A stretch of DNA of 64,000 nucleotides from Apoda limacodes (Eukaryota; Arthropoda; Insecta; Lepidoptera; Limacodidae), in the NCBI GenBank assembly GCA_946406115.1, contig OX291543.1:374501-438500 (forward strand). The letters are read 5' to 3'. The first letter of the stretch is position 1. The number at the start of each line of letters is the position of its first letter. A model generated the notes under the pieces. That model saw only the letters and a program-made list of their open reading frames with translations. It was not told where the DNA came from and made no database searches. A program made the position numbers and the translations under genes. Of this stretch, positions 41,701 through 54,782 are shown piece after piece.

Positions 41701-43554
41701 TTAAACAAACAATATTACATATTAATATTGTAGATAGTATTTAAATTATATATTTTACATTTTGGGGTATTATGAAGTTTTTGATATGTAACACTGCTTT
41801 GTTTACATTGAAATTGAAATCTTTAAAATTAGTTTATTTGGAAATGCAAAAAGTAATTTCCTGAAACTGTGCCGTTAAATAAAAAGGCACATTGATTCGT
41901 CGTCTTGTTTTACTTTTTCTTTACCTAGTACCTACAAAGAAAACAATTACAAAATCCATGAGGAAGGTTGGTTTTATAGTAGATGTAGAAGGTGTTATTC
42001 TTTCAATCTAAAAAAGTAATCTTTGTGGCATCTTCCAAAACCACGTCGTACCTGAAGGCTTAGGTACCGTGGACAACAATAATTCCAATCGAAGGTATGG
42101 AAACAAATCTTAGTTATAGTCACGCTTTAAAGCCAATACCTACTTTAGATCCCTACATACGCTGCAAATACAAGTGATAAATAGGTAATCTACCGATTTT
42201 GTAGAATTAAAATTAACCTGTCTCTATACTGCTGTTTATCTCATGGCAGTTTTATACTGAAATTGTATACTAAGCATTGAGAGCATCTGTAGTATACTCA
42301 TCTGTAGTACTCACATAACATGATTCTTCGTACAGGAACTGACTTATTAAATATGATGCCAAAATATTTATCATAACTTAAGTTTGATTAAACCTAATAT
42401 ATGTATAGTTGAACTTATTTGATTGACAAGTTTTGAGAATAAGAGTATAATAGTGCTGAATAATAGGTATTAAAATTGTATCTTTTAATATCTTGCCCAT
42501 ACTTCATTATGAAATATATCCAGTAAAGAGTAGTTTCTGTTGCTGAGTATGATGTGTAATGCATAGTTTAGGTATGTGCTGTGCACAAAAAGTCAGTACT
42601 AAGGAATTCTTTAAAAATTAATTCACCGATATCTTTTAATTTTTTTTTTCAGTATTAAAGAGATGATGTTGATGATTTATTTCAGGTTGCCTGTCACCGT
42701 CACAACCGGTGAAGTAATGTTTTTTATATTGTTTCAATTATCTTGGAAATACAAGTTTAAGAAATAAGTAGATGCACTATTAGCAAAAGTCTTACAAAAG
42801 TCAAGTACTGAAAACATCAACAAAGGATCATTGCTGCTTTAAATGGATCGAATATCCCATGTATTTCTTAAACAAATCGGTCTGTACCACTTAAATTCAT
42901 CTAGGACAACCCTCTAGGTTGTCAGTCCACCTGGTCCTACCACATTGAGTTGGAATTGATGGTGTCATGAGAATGAAGAAGATTTCATTATTCTTATGTT
43001 TACGGTCTCTAATCAAGAACCTTCTTTTTCTTTTGTTAATAAGTTCTACGAGCACTCTTGTTACTCTGTAAAGGATCTCCAAGTGTTGCACTTTCTATTG
43101 CCTGAAGAGCAGTTTTGAGCTTATGAGGTGAATAGTCCTGAGCACTAGTCACAGTTTTATTAAATTTCCCACTTTTGACCTATACACATGGTGAAAGCTG
43201 CAGCTGGTTGACAAAAGTTTATCATGGTTGAAGATGATCTAGCGGCTAAAGTAAGGCTTGCGTTTTACTAAAGGCCATAATCTATTGTAGAAGTGAGTGT
43301 TGACTGCCATCTTTGAATATTGTTTTCCTACACTTAAAATTGAGGACCTGAGTCCTTATAAGTTCTAGATGTGGTTACACAACAAAAACTTGTGTATTCA
43401 TTATATTAAGTGTATGGTTTGTTCATACACTCTTTAACTCATCATCAACCAACAATTATGAACTTTTGTTTGTAAATAAGTTGTTGGTAAGTGATAGGTC
43501 AATAGTTTTATTACAAGTGATGCCCTAGTTGTTGCACGTGTCTATATTCTGCGG
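41701..43554. other. AT-rich intergenic, nothing recognised
   Basis: No believable ORF, RNA gene or repeat ends. Confidence 0.45.
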
Positions 43555-43605
43555 TGACAGTTTACCGGCGGACTGCAAGCTTGTTTGGCACCTTAGTGGT
43601 ATATC
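43555..43605 (+). mobile_element. LINE family A 3' tail remnant
   Basis: ggcggactgcaagcttgtttggcaccttagtggtat matches the last bases of the family A 3' end. Confidence 0.65.
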
Positions 43606-45540
43606 AAAAAATGCCGGTTTGTTTTTATAGTTTATTGTATTATGTTGTATTATGGTAACAATTATATTTCATTCCATGTGTGCTTGTTGTGTATATATTT
43701 CATTTATTTCTTAGTAACATTTATTTATTAATATATAGATAGTACTGCTGACTACACTTTGTTCTTTTTTATTTGCAGAAAAGTTGCAGTATTCACAAAT
43801 TCAGGTGTTAATTCCATTTTGCTATAATGACAGCATAGGTATATCAACCTTGTAATATATCTTTATCATATTGTCTGCAAAATAATTTAGAAAATTAGCT
43901 AAAAACAATATGGTATTAAGGTAAACAGTAAGTTATAATAAGTAGGTCCTGGAGCTAAGCAGCATATTCTAGGGTTTGAAAAGAGTAATGGAAGAAATCC
44001 TACTAATGCTTTATACAATATGTTTAAATAAGTGACAATGATGAAATGAGATTTTGCACACACAGATTATTATTAGAATTGACCAACAAATATTTTATAA
44101 TGATTATTCTATTGAGTAATAATCGGCTGATTAAGTTTGTTCCAAAACTACTTTTTAATTGCAATATTGTGTTTAAGAACACCTGTAGGCTATGCTGTAG
44201 GACAGTATTTGCTCTCTACCTTATAGAAATATATAAATTGGTAGGTTTCTTCAAATTCACTTTGATTACCTATTTTTACAGTATAATTCTTAAAGTTGTT
44301 TTTTAATTGAGTTGCCCTAATGATTAAATACTATTATTGTGAGCGTTGGTTAGGTATACTTGCAGAAAACTAACCAAACATATAAGAAAGGGTAGTTAGG
44401 TATCGCAATTCAAACAAATACCACTTCAATTGTTTGGTATATTTTAGGTTATAGGTTTTAACTGCAAGTTTTCCTACTTCATTTATGGTGTAATGAATTT
44501 TGTTCGATTTTACTAATCTTATGTTGTCCACTTCCTAGATTCCTTTATTAGTAGGTAACAGTATTTTATAGGCAATTTTGGGTTTTAAATCAGCACAGAC
44601 AGTTTCTCTGGTATTCTTTTCATTATTATTAGCGAGTTTAAATTCACAAACACACACAAAATTAACCAAAACATTTAAACAGAAAATTGTATTAGGTACG
44701 ATAAAGCATATTCTGACCTCGCATACTGGTTTCTGCTGTGTTACTTAACTTTGATTCATTTCTTGCGGATATCTGCTTTAACAATCAATGTTTTGAAAAT
44801 GTCTAAAGTTTTTAATTAATTTGATATTAGCTTTGCAATCAGAAAGCGATCAGTTTGCAGCCATTAAAAAGGTAAACGCAAATTTGAGTTCATATGGCTT
44901 ACTAACCGCTCGCTAATCGTAACTGTTGTCATTCATAATTCCGATTTTGGAGCTTTCTATGACGCGTAGCAATTGAAAATGCATTTTTAACTCCTAAATC
45001 GCCTGATAGAGGCGCTAGCGTCGACTTTTGACAGCGATTATTGCGAAATATTAGGCTATTGCTCTGCTCCCGCAAAATTGGTGATAACCCCGCGGTTCAG
45101 AGGTAGCCGGGCGATGACGTTAGGTGATTAGATATCTACTAATAGAAATAATTTACTTGTCCTTTATAAGTTTTGAAAGATTTATTCTATGTGTACATTA
45201 ATGTGTATTATTTATTTGTTACTGAGTATTTTTAATTTTTTTTTGTATTTTAGCATAAATTGTTATATTGTTTAGATATAGAAAATATAAACTCGATTTA
45301 AGTGTTCAGAACTAAATAGCTTAAGCTTTAATATTATTAGGGTTTTATAATTAAATTCAATCAAGTTTTATTTTTATTAAATATTTTATTTACTACGAAG
45401 TTTTAACGTAAGCGTTACAACATACATAGACAATAAACAAACAAATTAGAAACTTCGGTACCTAAACTTAGCCTAGAAATATCAGTATATAATAGGTCTA
45501 TTTAAACTGTACGACCTCATACAGTTACGCTAGCTTATAC
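43606..45540. other. AT-rich intergenic, nothing recognised
   Basis: Chance ORFs only. A short GC-rich patch at 44995-45120 includes cgcctgatagaggcgctagcg. Confidence 0.45.
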
Positions 45541-45544
45541 CTAA

Positions 45545-46625
45545 AGATCACGTCATCGTCGCCCACCCCATAGGTGCAGGTGTCCCCCAGGGCTCCGTGC
45601 TTTCCCCTCTGCTCTATTCTTTGTTTACGAACGACATTCCCCGTCCCTTGAACGTCAATGTGGCGCTCTTCGCGGACGATACGGCGCTCTACTGTTCTCA
45701 CCGACACGTTCGTTGAATAAGCCTGGCCCTCCAGTCTGCCGCCAACGCCTTAGGCGATTGGTTCCGGAAGTGGAGAATCAAAGTTAAGCCTGAGAAAAGT
45801 GCAGCAGTGCACTTCGCTCGGTGTAAAAAATCGTTAAAGGCCACTAAACAACTCACTCAAGTCCACCAATATGGCCAACCCATTCCGTGGGTAAAAAAGG
45901 TCAAATACCTAGGAGTCACTTTAGACTCTCGTTTTAATTTCAGAGCCCACATTAAAAGAGTAAGAGACCGAACAGCCTTCGTTCTCGATCGCCTTAAGCC
46001 AACGTTAAACAAGTACAGTAAAATGTCTCTTAGAAATAAGGTGACGCTTTACAAAACTTGTATTCGGCCCATACTCACATATGCGAGCGTAGCGTTTGGT
46101 CACACCAACACTACTTCCTTGCAAGTCATACAAAATCGCTTTATGTCAGGCGCAGTCGGCGCCCCGTACTATATGCGTAACATCGATCTCCATAGCGATT
46201 TCGAGCTACCGACCATAAAAGCCTTCATCAAAGATGCGTCTAAACGCTACTTTGAGTCGGCAGCCCTCCACCACAATCCCCTAATAAAGCAAGCTATAAA
46301 CTAGGCCCCCAATAGAGGGGCCTTAGGACCTTTTAGATATCCGAGGCACGTACTGATAGATTCAGATGATGAGATCACCAGCAGGCTCAGAGCTCAAGCG
46401 CTTTCCGCGAACACACTTTATACAAATATATACAGAATACGTCGCCGCCGGCGGCTACGGAACACTAGACAGTTCAGTTTTCACATACACACAACACACA
46501 CACACTCGAGCTTGCGGGTATAGTAGGTTCACTAATATACCCGGGCGATTCGTCTAGTTAGATTTAAATAATAATAGGCGAGGGCTGAAGAGTTTCTTGC
46601 CGTTTCTTCTCTTCACAACGCCTTT
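45545..46625 (+). mobile_element. Jockey-like LINE fragment, 5'-truncated
   Basis: Starts in the RT palm and runs to the C terminus, followed by a 3' UTR with gagtttcttgccgtttcttc. The join to the BEL/Pao element near 46630 is approximate. Confidence 0.82.
45567..46304 (+). pseudogene. Jockey-like LINE RT remnant
   Basis: Reads [18 protein letters not shown], then the catalytic [11 protein letters not shown], an in-frame TGA/TAA interruption at about 45713-45720, and an open stretch from 45807 to the stop at 46304 with VKYLGVTLDSRFNFRAHI, KTCIRPILTYASVAFG and ASKRYFESA. These are typical of Jockey-clade RT C termini. Coding sequence is GC-richer than the surroundings. Confidence 0.85.
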
Positions 46626-46821
46626 GCTATTTTCCGAAACGGCGGTAAATTTTAGTCACAGTCCCATCCCTACCTGGAAAGGTTTTTACTATAAGGCCTA
46701 GTGGCCAATGTAAAGGAGCAACATTGTCCTGATTTACAATTACGACTTGCCCCTCAACAATAGGATTACTTGGAGTGTTCCATCGTTGACGCACTTGCAG
46801 AGTATGTAAAAATTCGTTTCG

Positions 46822-47280
46822 CTATCTACTCCAGAAAGACTGAATAATTTGATTTAACAATTGATAGCGATCAACTAACCGACCCGTATTAGATACCGGT
46901 GCGGCCGGAAAATGCGTAAGAGGAACTACGTTTAAAAAATGAGCGAGAGTTAAAGCTAATGGCTCTGCAGGATCTGAACTCAATACAGACAATGGGCGGG
47001 AATTAAGTTTGGCCTCAATTTGAGTTAGAATAGTTATAAGTTCTTCTTGAGACAGTACTTGGTGCCCTTTAGTCCTAAACAAATGAGTTTTTACACATTT
47101 ATCAGTGCTTTCCCAGCAACCGCCAAAATGAGGCGCGTAAGGTGGAATAAAATTCCAATTTATCCGATTTTCAGTCAATTCTTTCTCCCAATGCTTTTGG
47201 TACTCATTACGTAAAAAATTATATGAATCGCGTAAATATGTTTGTGCGCCTACAAAATTTGTACCATGATCCGAATGCAT
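46822..47280 (-). pseudogene. BEL/Pao integrase fragment
   Basis: 152 codons starting SDHGTNFVGAQTYLRD (with the second catalytic Asp) and then INWNFIPPYAPHFGGCWE with the catalytic Glu region, and AKLNSRPLSVLSSDP. This order is specific to BEL/Pao integrases. The first catalytic Asp would lie upstream at 47300-47500, where frames are disturbed. The copy is dead because of the LINE insertion and other lesions. Confidence 0.85.
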
Positions 47281-47605
47281 ACACTTTACTGGGCCACGGC
47301 GCGATAAAAATCGTTTTAAAGCAGAGAGAAAACAAACTGTGCTTAAGTCAGATGCTAATTCTATGTGAACTGCACAAGTAGTTAAGCATGTAAATATGCA
47401 TTTATATGCCTTCTGACTCTTAATTAGTACAGTAGAGTACAGTATAGAGGACCGGCGTAGTCGCAGCCGGTAAACCTAAAGGCCTTATCTACTCGATTTA
47501 CTCTTGAAGAGGGTAAATCAGCCATCATTGGAAAGGAAGCACGTGGTTTTGTCTTAAAACAGAGGTTACACTTATGTATTTTTCAGACAACAAAGGACCA
47601 CTTTG

Positions 47606-47618
47606 GCATATTATATAA
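47606..47618. repeat. LINE target-site duplication, left
   Basis: tggcatattatat, repeated with one change (tggcgtattatat) at 50858-50870. Confidence 0.85.
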
Positions 47619-50600
47619 TTCCAACATTAATAATGATTATATTAAACAATCTATGTCTACTCAAGTTTTATGCAAACAGAAACAAAAAAATAAACTTTGT
47701 CATACTAAAAATAATATTCCATTGAACCTGGTGCATCAGAATATACAAGGAATGTCTCAGAAAGAACTAGAAATTGAATTGTTCATAAACTGCCAAAAGA
47801 TTGACATTTTATGTATCACTGAACACTGGCTACGCAGTCATCAGTTTATGTTCAATTTCACTAATCACCAGGTGGGAAGTTCGTTCAGCCGAGTAAATGC
47901 AATCCATGGTGGCTCTTTAATTTTAGTTAATAAACAGCTAAAGTTTAAGGAACGTAAAGACATTGTGAGCCTCTCAGTTGAGCGAATTGCCGAGCTGTCC
48001 TGTATAGAAGTTGAGCATCTCATTGTTGTGAGTGTATACAAGCCGCCTTGTGCAATTTATGATAATTTTGAATTAGTTATGGAAGAAGTGCTGAATAAAA
48101 TCAGCAATTCCAATAAACAAATCATTGTTTGTGGAGACTTCAATATAAACATTTTGGAAAATAGCTCATTAAGCACCAGATTGCTTGCCTTATTTCAGTC
48201 TTTTAATTTAAATAATTTGTTTTGTGAACCAACTAGAATTGCTGTATGCCACTTGCATCGACAATATATTTACTGACATAAAACCAATTCAAAAATCAAT
48301 AATAAGCAATCTAGAGTCAGATCATTGTGGACAGTTAGTGGTTTTAGAAAGAAAGAATAGTATTACTAAAAAGGATTTTAAATTTATACCAATAACAACT
48401 AAACGGGTTGAATCATTTAAATCTAACTAAATGCATAAACTTCCAGATTTGCTTTATAATGGCGACCCAAATGATATGTACAATAATACTGTTCTTGACA
48501 CTATTACTACAGAGTATAATAAAATATTTATTGCTAAAAAGAAACTTATTTCCAGTCGCTTTAGTTTTACCCCAGGTATTCATAAAAGAAGGCGTAAACT
48601 GTATGAATTATATAAAGAAAAAACATATAATAATAGCCAAATATTTAGGGAATATTTAAAAAAATACTCAAAAACCTTTAAAAAGGTCTGTCTTGTTGCA
48701 AAAGTAATTCACCTCAGACATAAAGTAAAAAATTCAACAAATTAAATAAAAACTACATGGAACATAATAAATAATGAAACTGGTAAAGCTAGGAATTCTT
48801 GTCAGGACTTTGAGTTGATTGTAGATGATGCTAGTTTTAAAACAAATTCTGAGGTAGCAGTTGCCTTTGAACAGTTTTTTAGGAATATCCCATTCAAAAC
48901 AACTGAACATCTAAACTCAAGTCCAATCTTAGCAGAAAAATTATTAAAAGCTAGTGTTCCTGAATGTAGCATTCCCTTTGTATTTAAAAACATTAGTCCT
49001 ACAGATATCATTAATACATTTAAAACATTAGAAATTAAAAACACCACAGACCTTTGGGGACTTTCTGTAAAAACTATAAATTCAATTATTCATGTTATAG
49101 CACAACCCTTAGCCATTATATTTAATAGTTGTGTTGATAGTGGTGTGTTTCCTGATGAGATGAAACTTAGCAAAGTTATACCTCTTTTTAAATCAGATAG
49201 TTCAACAGATCCTAATAATTTTCGGCCTATTTCAATACTACCTATACTCAGTAAAGTTTTTGAAAAAATCATACTTTGTCAAATGTTAAGCCATTTCTGT
49301 ATTAATGAGCTACTTAGTAGTAAACAGTTTGGCTTTATGAAAGGCCGTTCCACAACCGATGCGGGAGTGGCACTATTAAAAAATATATATAACGCCTGGT
49401 AGGATTCGCATGACGCCCTTGGAGTGTTTTGTGATTTATCTAAGGCATTTGACTGTGTTCAACATGAAAATCTCATCAGGAAGCTACATCACTATGGTAT
49501 TAGAGGCAAAGCTCTCGACCTTTTGACATCCTATATGAGTAGGAGAGTACAGAAAATAGATGTCAACGGTGAAAGATCTCCGGGATCAGCAGTCACTATA
49601 GGAGTCCCTCAGGGCTCAATTTTAGGTCCTTTTCTATTTCTTATTTACATTAATGATCTCCCATATAATGTAAAAAACCATGCCATTGTCTTATTTGCTG
49701 ATAACACCTCTTTGCTTTTTAAAGTTAAGAGACAACAGACATGTTATAATGAATTAAATGATGCCCTTTCTAAAATTGTAAATTGGTTTAACGCTAATAA
49801 TTTGTTACTTAATGAAAAAAAAACCAAATGTGTTAAATTTACATTACCAAATGTTAGTCAGAGACAGACATGTATTAATATTAATGGCGAGTAATTAGAA
49901 CTTGTTAATTCAACAATCTTTCTTGGCATAACGCTGGACTCCAAACTTCAATGGGGTCCTCATATTCATAACCTAGCCAAAAAACTTAGCTCTGCTGTGT
50001 ATGCGATCAAGAAAATAAGACAATTGACCGATGTTGACACTGCAAAAATAGTATATTTTAGCTATTTCCATAGTTTAATGACATATGGTATCCTATTGTG
50101 GGCTAGCGCTGCTGATGTAAATACAATATTTTTGTTACAAAAAAGGGCAATTCGTGCTATTTATAAATTAGGATCTAGGATATCTCTGAGGGATAGGTTT
50201 AGGGAAGTAAAAATTCTAACTTTAGTGTTGCAGTACATATATGAAAATCTTTTATATGTACATAAAAATATCAATAGTTTCAGCAACAAAAGTGTCGTTC
50301 ACAAAGTAAATACTAGAAGTAAAAATAAGCTGTTGGTGCATGATACACGTCTACACAAAATAAGTAACTCTTTTATGGGGCAATGTTTATACACTTATAT
50401 ACACTTTTACAACAAAGTTCCCAATAAAATTCAAAATCTATCAATAAGTAAATTTAAATCTTTTATCAAGCAGGTACTTTGTAAAAAGGCATACTACAAT
50501 ATTTCAGACTATGTAAATGATAAAAATTGATTGAACTTGGGACTGATGATGCTCAATTACAGGATGCATAGGTAAACCAAATTAAAATGGAAATAACATA

Positions 50601-50857
50601 AAATTGTACGACTAAAAATTTTTTATTGAAAACATTAATTGTATTTTAGTTTATTTGTATTATTGATAGTGTTTTTAAAAGAGTAACTATCGAGTTTCTT
50701 GCCGGATTCTTCACGGTAGAAATCAACAACATTGTGAACCGGCGGGAAGGTGGGAGGGTTCAAAAAATAATATTTTATAACTTTGACGATTCAAAAGTGA
50801 TTGTAAAATCCTTATTTGAATAAACCATTTAAACTTTGACTTTGACTTTGTATTATC
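47619..50857 (+). mobile_element. LINE family B copy nested in BEL/Pao
   Basis: A 3,239-bp element with endonuclease, RT and a 3' UTR ending ttgaataaaccatttaaac followed by actttg repeats. A 13-bp target duplication flanks it. The start lies 34 bases before the ORF ATG at 47653, so it may be nearly full length for ORF2 but without ORF1. Confidence 0.92.
47653..50530 (+). pseudogene. LINE family B ORF2 (endonuclease-RT), multiply broken
   Basis: Endonuclease motifs in order: VHQNIQGMSQK, ILCITEHWLRS (catalytic Glu), VSVYKPP, VCGDFNINI, then after a frameshift near 48230 the SDH in NLESDHCGQL. A basic linker (48431-48745) and RT follow (48815-49402: IPLFKSDSSTDPNNFRPIS; 49424-49894: [28 protein letters not shown]). 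The RT catalytic box reads LFADN, so the second Asp is replaced by Asn. The C-terminal part is 49997-50530. Stops and shifts at about 48430, 48745, 49402 and 49894 break the ORF. Confidence 0.88.
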
Positions 50858-51515
50858 TGGCGTATTATATGTCGAGCTGATTAAATCCAATAATTATGAC
50901 TTAAGATTGACATAAGATTCTCGGGACTTGTGTGAAAGTTTCTCTTATGAAAGTGATCAATTAGAATTTCAACAATATGATCACGACGCGGTAACAACAT
51001 TGGATGTCTATAATCAAAGTTTTATTATTCACTATTTATTTTATTTATTCACTCGGATTATGCCGTTATCGAGAAAAGGGTTTAATTTTTGCAATGCAGA
51101 AGAACATGGTTTATTAGAAGTAATATTTAAAAACTCTTGTTGAAAGTATGTTTTTTGAACAGCACGAACTATTTCTAGCTCAGCGAAATTTAAATCTGTG
51201 GCATTAATTGGCCCTTTGGTAGCTTCCTGGCAAATTTTAGTACGTAAGCAACTTAACGAGTATATTTACTCCAAGAAGAAAATCGCGTTGACATGTTGTA
51301 AATAACGTTTTCCATATTTGTATCGATAGCTACTAACGATAACGGCTTAGCTTCAGGTATTTCATCTTCGTCAGAGATGAAAGGTTTAACTGGCCACTCA
51401 GTGCGAGGATTATTTATCCAGGGTGGACCATTAAGCCACAGGGGATGATTAATTACCACCAGTTCAGAAAATCTGGGGTGGCCCGAAAACGATTTCTGAC
51501 CCGTAGGCTAGGCCT
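50858..51515 (-). mobile_element. BEL/Pao retrotransposon, second half
   Basis: Continues the BEL/Pao element broken at 47618. The - strand ORF 51253-51459 (VINHPLWLNGPPWI, NPRTEWPVKPF, TRFSSWSKYTR) is the stretch between RNase H and integrase in this superfamily. Bases 50858-50870 are the second copy of the 13-bp duplication. The element stops near 51500, so most of its RT is missing. Confidence 0.75.
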
Positions 51516-51950
51516 ATGTTACTATTGTTTGGCCTAGCCAAGGACTGTCGTCAGCCGCGACCTTGTACAAAAGGTGGTGGGGGTCACCACCCGGACTTAT
51601 GCGTGCCCATCCGCGAGGATGGTCCTCGGATGGCACATGCAGGTGTGTCTACGGCTCGCACGGGCGGGGGTTCGTCGCCGCTGAATCGAACCCAATCTCC
51701 CCCGTCCCCAGTGCGAAATCGACCTTCCCCGCCTCGTTCACCGCGGGCGAACCCACGGGATGGTCGTCGGTCACCACCCTCACGTGCCTATTACGCTCAG
51801 GTAGGTATTGCGGAACGGGCACATTACGCGGAGTATGAGCGTCCTCGAGTTACTCGCGAGTTGAGGGCGGGATCGGGAGGCTATCGCGCGCCGCCTATGT
51901 CACGCGCGTCTCGGCACCCACTTATGTCCGCTTGGGACCCGTATGCTTAA
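51516..51950 (+). pseudogene. BEL/Pao gag C-terminal remnant
   Basis: Contains LAKDCRQPRPCTKGGGGHHP then LC, a zinc-knuckle arrangement with one Cys apparently replaced by Gly. A Pro/Arg/Ser-rich tail follows (SPPSPVRNRPSPPRSPRANP). The ORF is open to 51950, where a stop precedes the pol region. RNA binding and packaging of element RNA is the usual role of gag. Confidence 0.65.
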
Positions 51951-52089
51951 AAGGGTTAAAGCGTGGGGCATTATGAGCCACAGAAGCCCCGGGGCCAAGT
52001 AAGGCGCCCGGGTGCGAGTTGTATTTTCTCGCCAATACGGGTCGTCTAAATTCTGGCCGGTTTTTCACTCGACTGCCTTTCTAACCCCT

Positions 52090-53370
52090 CGTCCGCGCCT
52101 GAGTGACTCCTGGAAAATAGCCGAAAAAAGGATAGAAAATAGCCGAAAATCCATGGAGCTCCGGATGCGTCGTGATAAAGAATTCCGCACAAAATACTTG
52201 GATTTTATGCGCGAATAAGAATCTCTCGGTCACATGTTGGTTTCGCAGTTCGAGTTGGAAGGCAACGAACACTATTTTGTTCCACATCACGCCATCTTTA
52301 AAAATGGTAAAATACGGGTGGTGTTCGATGGGTCGGGGCCTACATCTTCGGGTGTATCCTTGAACGACTGCCTGATGTCGGGACCTAAGCTTCAGGTAGA
52401 CATCTCAGACATCTTGACTGGTTTTCGTCGCCACCAGGTTGTGTTTGTGACTGACATTAAGGTGATGTTACGTCAGGTCATGTTACACCCTGAAGATAGG
52501 CGGTTTCAGCTCATTTTGTGGAGAGAGGATTCGGCCTCTCCATTGGTTGTTTCTGAGCTAAACACCAATACCTACGGGCTAAAGTCGAGCCCGTTTATAG
52601 CAATTCACTCGTTGCTACATTTGGCTGATCGTAGACGATATTTCTACGGATGCTTCGTATGTGGAGGAGGCGTTAGTCCTGAGGGATGAGCTAATCGGCT
52701 TGTTACGGGCAGGTGGTTATGAATTGAGGAATTGGATTTTGAATTCACCTGCTGTCTAGGAAGGCTTGCCTTGCCAGAACATCAGCAGGAGCCCCACCTC
52801 TTCCAGAATCCTGATAATCCTTACTCCATCGTGGTCCTCGGAGTTCAGTATCGGCCAGTTCAGGATATATTCACCTACTTGGTTGAACCGTCAGACACAA
52901 TGAAGAGGTCGACTAAGAGGCTGGTTCTGTCCACAGTAGCGCGTGTCTTTGACTCTAATGGTTGGGTGGCTCCTGTAGTTTTTTGGGCCAAATGTTTCCT
53001 ACAGCAGCTCTGGATTTCTGGTCTCGACTGAAATACCCCGTTGACCGGAGACTTGTTGTCTTATTGGCTACGTTTTTATGAGACACTTTCGGACCTTCAA
53101 CATGTCTCCGTGCATCGTTCGATTTTACCTCCAGGTCGTTATCGGGCCAGTCTTCACGGTTTCTCTGACGCGTCGGAATCCGGTTATGCGGCTGTCATTT
53201 ATCTCCGCACCGTTGACAGCAATGGTCATGTTCGCGTCAGTCTGGTGGTCGCAAAGAGTAAGGTTGCACCTTTGCGGACTAAGTTGACGATCCCCAAGCT
53301 GGAGTTATCTAGAGCTGCATTGTTGACTCGACTCCTCAACCATGTCTACTCCACCTTGGGTCCAATTTGA
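52090..53370 (+). pseudogene. BEL/Pao RT and RNase H remnant
   Basis: RT motifs occur in shifting frames: EGNEHYFVPHHAIFKNGKIR, VVFDGSGPTSSG (52318-52353), FVTDIKVMLRQVMLHPED, and VDDIST at about 52632-52650, now out of frame with the preceding part. Next come RPVQDIFTYLVEP, LSTVARVFDSNGWVAPVV and the RNase H segment LHGFSDASESGYAAVIY (about 53150-53205) with VAPLRTKLTIPKLELS. Stops at about 52216, 52755, 53029 and 53368. Confidence 0.82.
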
Positions 53371-53671
53371 CTCCGTCACGGCATGGGCAGAGAGCCAAAT
53401 CGTGTTGTCTTGGCTTAAGGCGGCCCTTCATGCCCTAGAGACCTTCGTGGCCAATCGTGTCTCCCAAATCAAGTCTTCAGCGGTGTCTCTGGATTGGCGT
53501 CACGTGCCAGGGTCCTTGAATCACTCATATTGCGCTTCACGGGGCCTGATTGCCTCGCAAGTTATTGATCATCCGCTCTGGTTGGGTCCTGACTGGCTGG
53601 CGTCTCCTGAAGACACTTGGCCTCACACAGTTGTGTAGTTTTTTGACCCTCTGCCGGGGTTAAGTAAAGAG

Positions 53672-54782
53672 TTGAATTCACCGAATTTTTTGCTTAATCG
53701 GTTCAGTTCTCTCAACAAGCTCGTTGGTGTCACCGGTTGGATAAAGAGGTTTCTCCACAACTTAAAGAACAGGTCACAGCCAAGAACGTCTTCAGTCTTA
53801 TCTCCTGAAGAGCGTCAAGATGCCCTTCTCACTTGTGTTCGACTGGTACAGACCCAGTCGTTTGGAAAGGAAATTCGTCTTCTCCGTTCAGAGAACGGGA
53901 AATTGCGGGGAAGTCTAGCTCGTCTTAACTTGTTTCTAGACGAGTCGGAGTTTTTGCGAGTGGGTGGTAGGCTTCGTAACTCAGAATTGCCCTATGGGGC
54001 TCGGCATCCTCTCTTGTTGCCCAAGAGCGTTCATTTTGTTGAGTTACTGATCAGGGACCGCCATTTTAGGAACTGTCATGCCGGTCTCACCGCATTGCTG
54101 GCTTGTCTGCAGCGAGTCTTTTGGATTTTGTGCGCCAGACGAGCAGCTCGGAGCGTCATCTTTAAATGTATCCCTTGTTATAGGTTAAAGGGAACCTTGA
54201 CCCAGCCACAAATGGGTGACTTGCCGCCCGATCGTGTCCGGCCCGCTCGACCTTTCGCTAAAGTTGGGTTGAATTTCGCGGGTCCGTTTTTGGTGAAGAC
54301 GTCAAGTGTTCGCAATGCCAGACAGGTTAAGGCCTATTTATGCGTCTTCGTCTGTTTGTTTTCCAAGGCTGTGCATCTGGAGTTCATTTCAGCCTTGTCT
54401 AAGGAGGCCTATCTGTCTGTCGCGGTCTGTCATTCGGCGTGGTCTCCCTCATTTAATTCGCTCAGACTATGGCACAAACTTCAAGGGTGCAGATCGCTAT
54501 CTGAAGGATGTCCTTCAGTTTTTGTCGGACAATCAAACGTATATTGATTCGGAGTTGTCCAAACGAGGCGATACTTGGATTTTTGATCCTCGCGGCTATC
54601 CTTCGTGGGGCGGTATTTTCGAAACAGCTGTCAAGGTCACCAAAACTCACTTCCGTCGTGTGATTGGAGAAACGGTCCTCACGTTTGAGGAATTACAAAC
54701 GGTATTTTGCAACGTCGAGGCGGTATTGAACTCCCGACCGCTTTGTCCGATCTCGTCGGATCCTAATGACCAAAAGCGCTAA
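53672..54782 (+). pseudogene. BEL/Pao integrase remnant
   Basis: Starts with NSPNFLLNRFSSLNKLVGV and the zinc-binding region (RDRHFRNCHAGLTALLACL, FKCIPCYRLKG). The catalytic core begins at KVGLNFAGPFLVKT, where Asn stands at the place of the first catalytic Asp. A frameshift near 54455 leads into the frame with SDYGTNFKGADRYLKD (second Asp) and PSWGGIFETAVKVTKTHF (Glu), then VEAVLNSRPLCPISSDPND. It cannot be active. Confidence 0.82.

Larger units (their letters stand above)
46626..47618 (-). mobile_element. BEL/Pao retrotransposon, integrase part (first half)
   Basis: The - strand carries the integrase C-terminal half and its tail (PIVEGQVVIVNQDNVAPL and PLGLIVKTFPGRDGTV at 46640-46770). 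At 47618 it is broken by a LINE and continues at 50858. Confidence 0.85.

Noticed and set aside
44046..44306. 86-codon hydrophobic ORF in the gene-poor region
   Set aside because: The composition follows AT-rich DNA, and there are no conserved motifs or gene signals.
51563..51838. 91-codon ORF overlapping the gag remnant in another frame
   Set aside because: Shadow of the GC-rich gag C terminus; the zinc-knuckle motif lies in the other frame.
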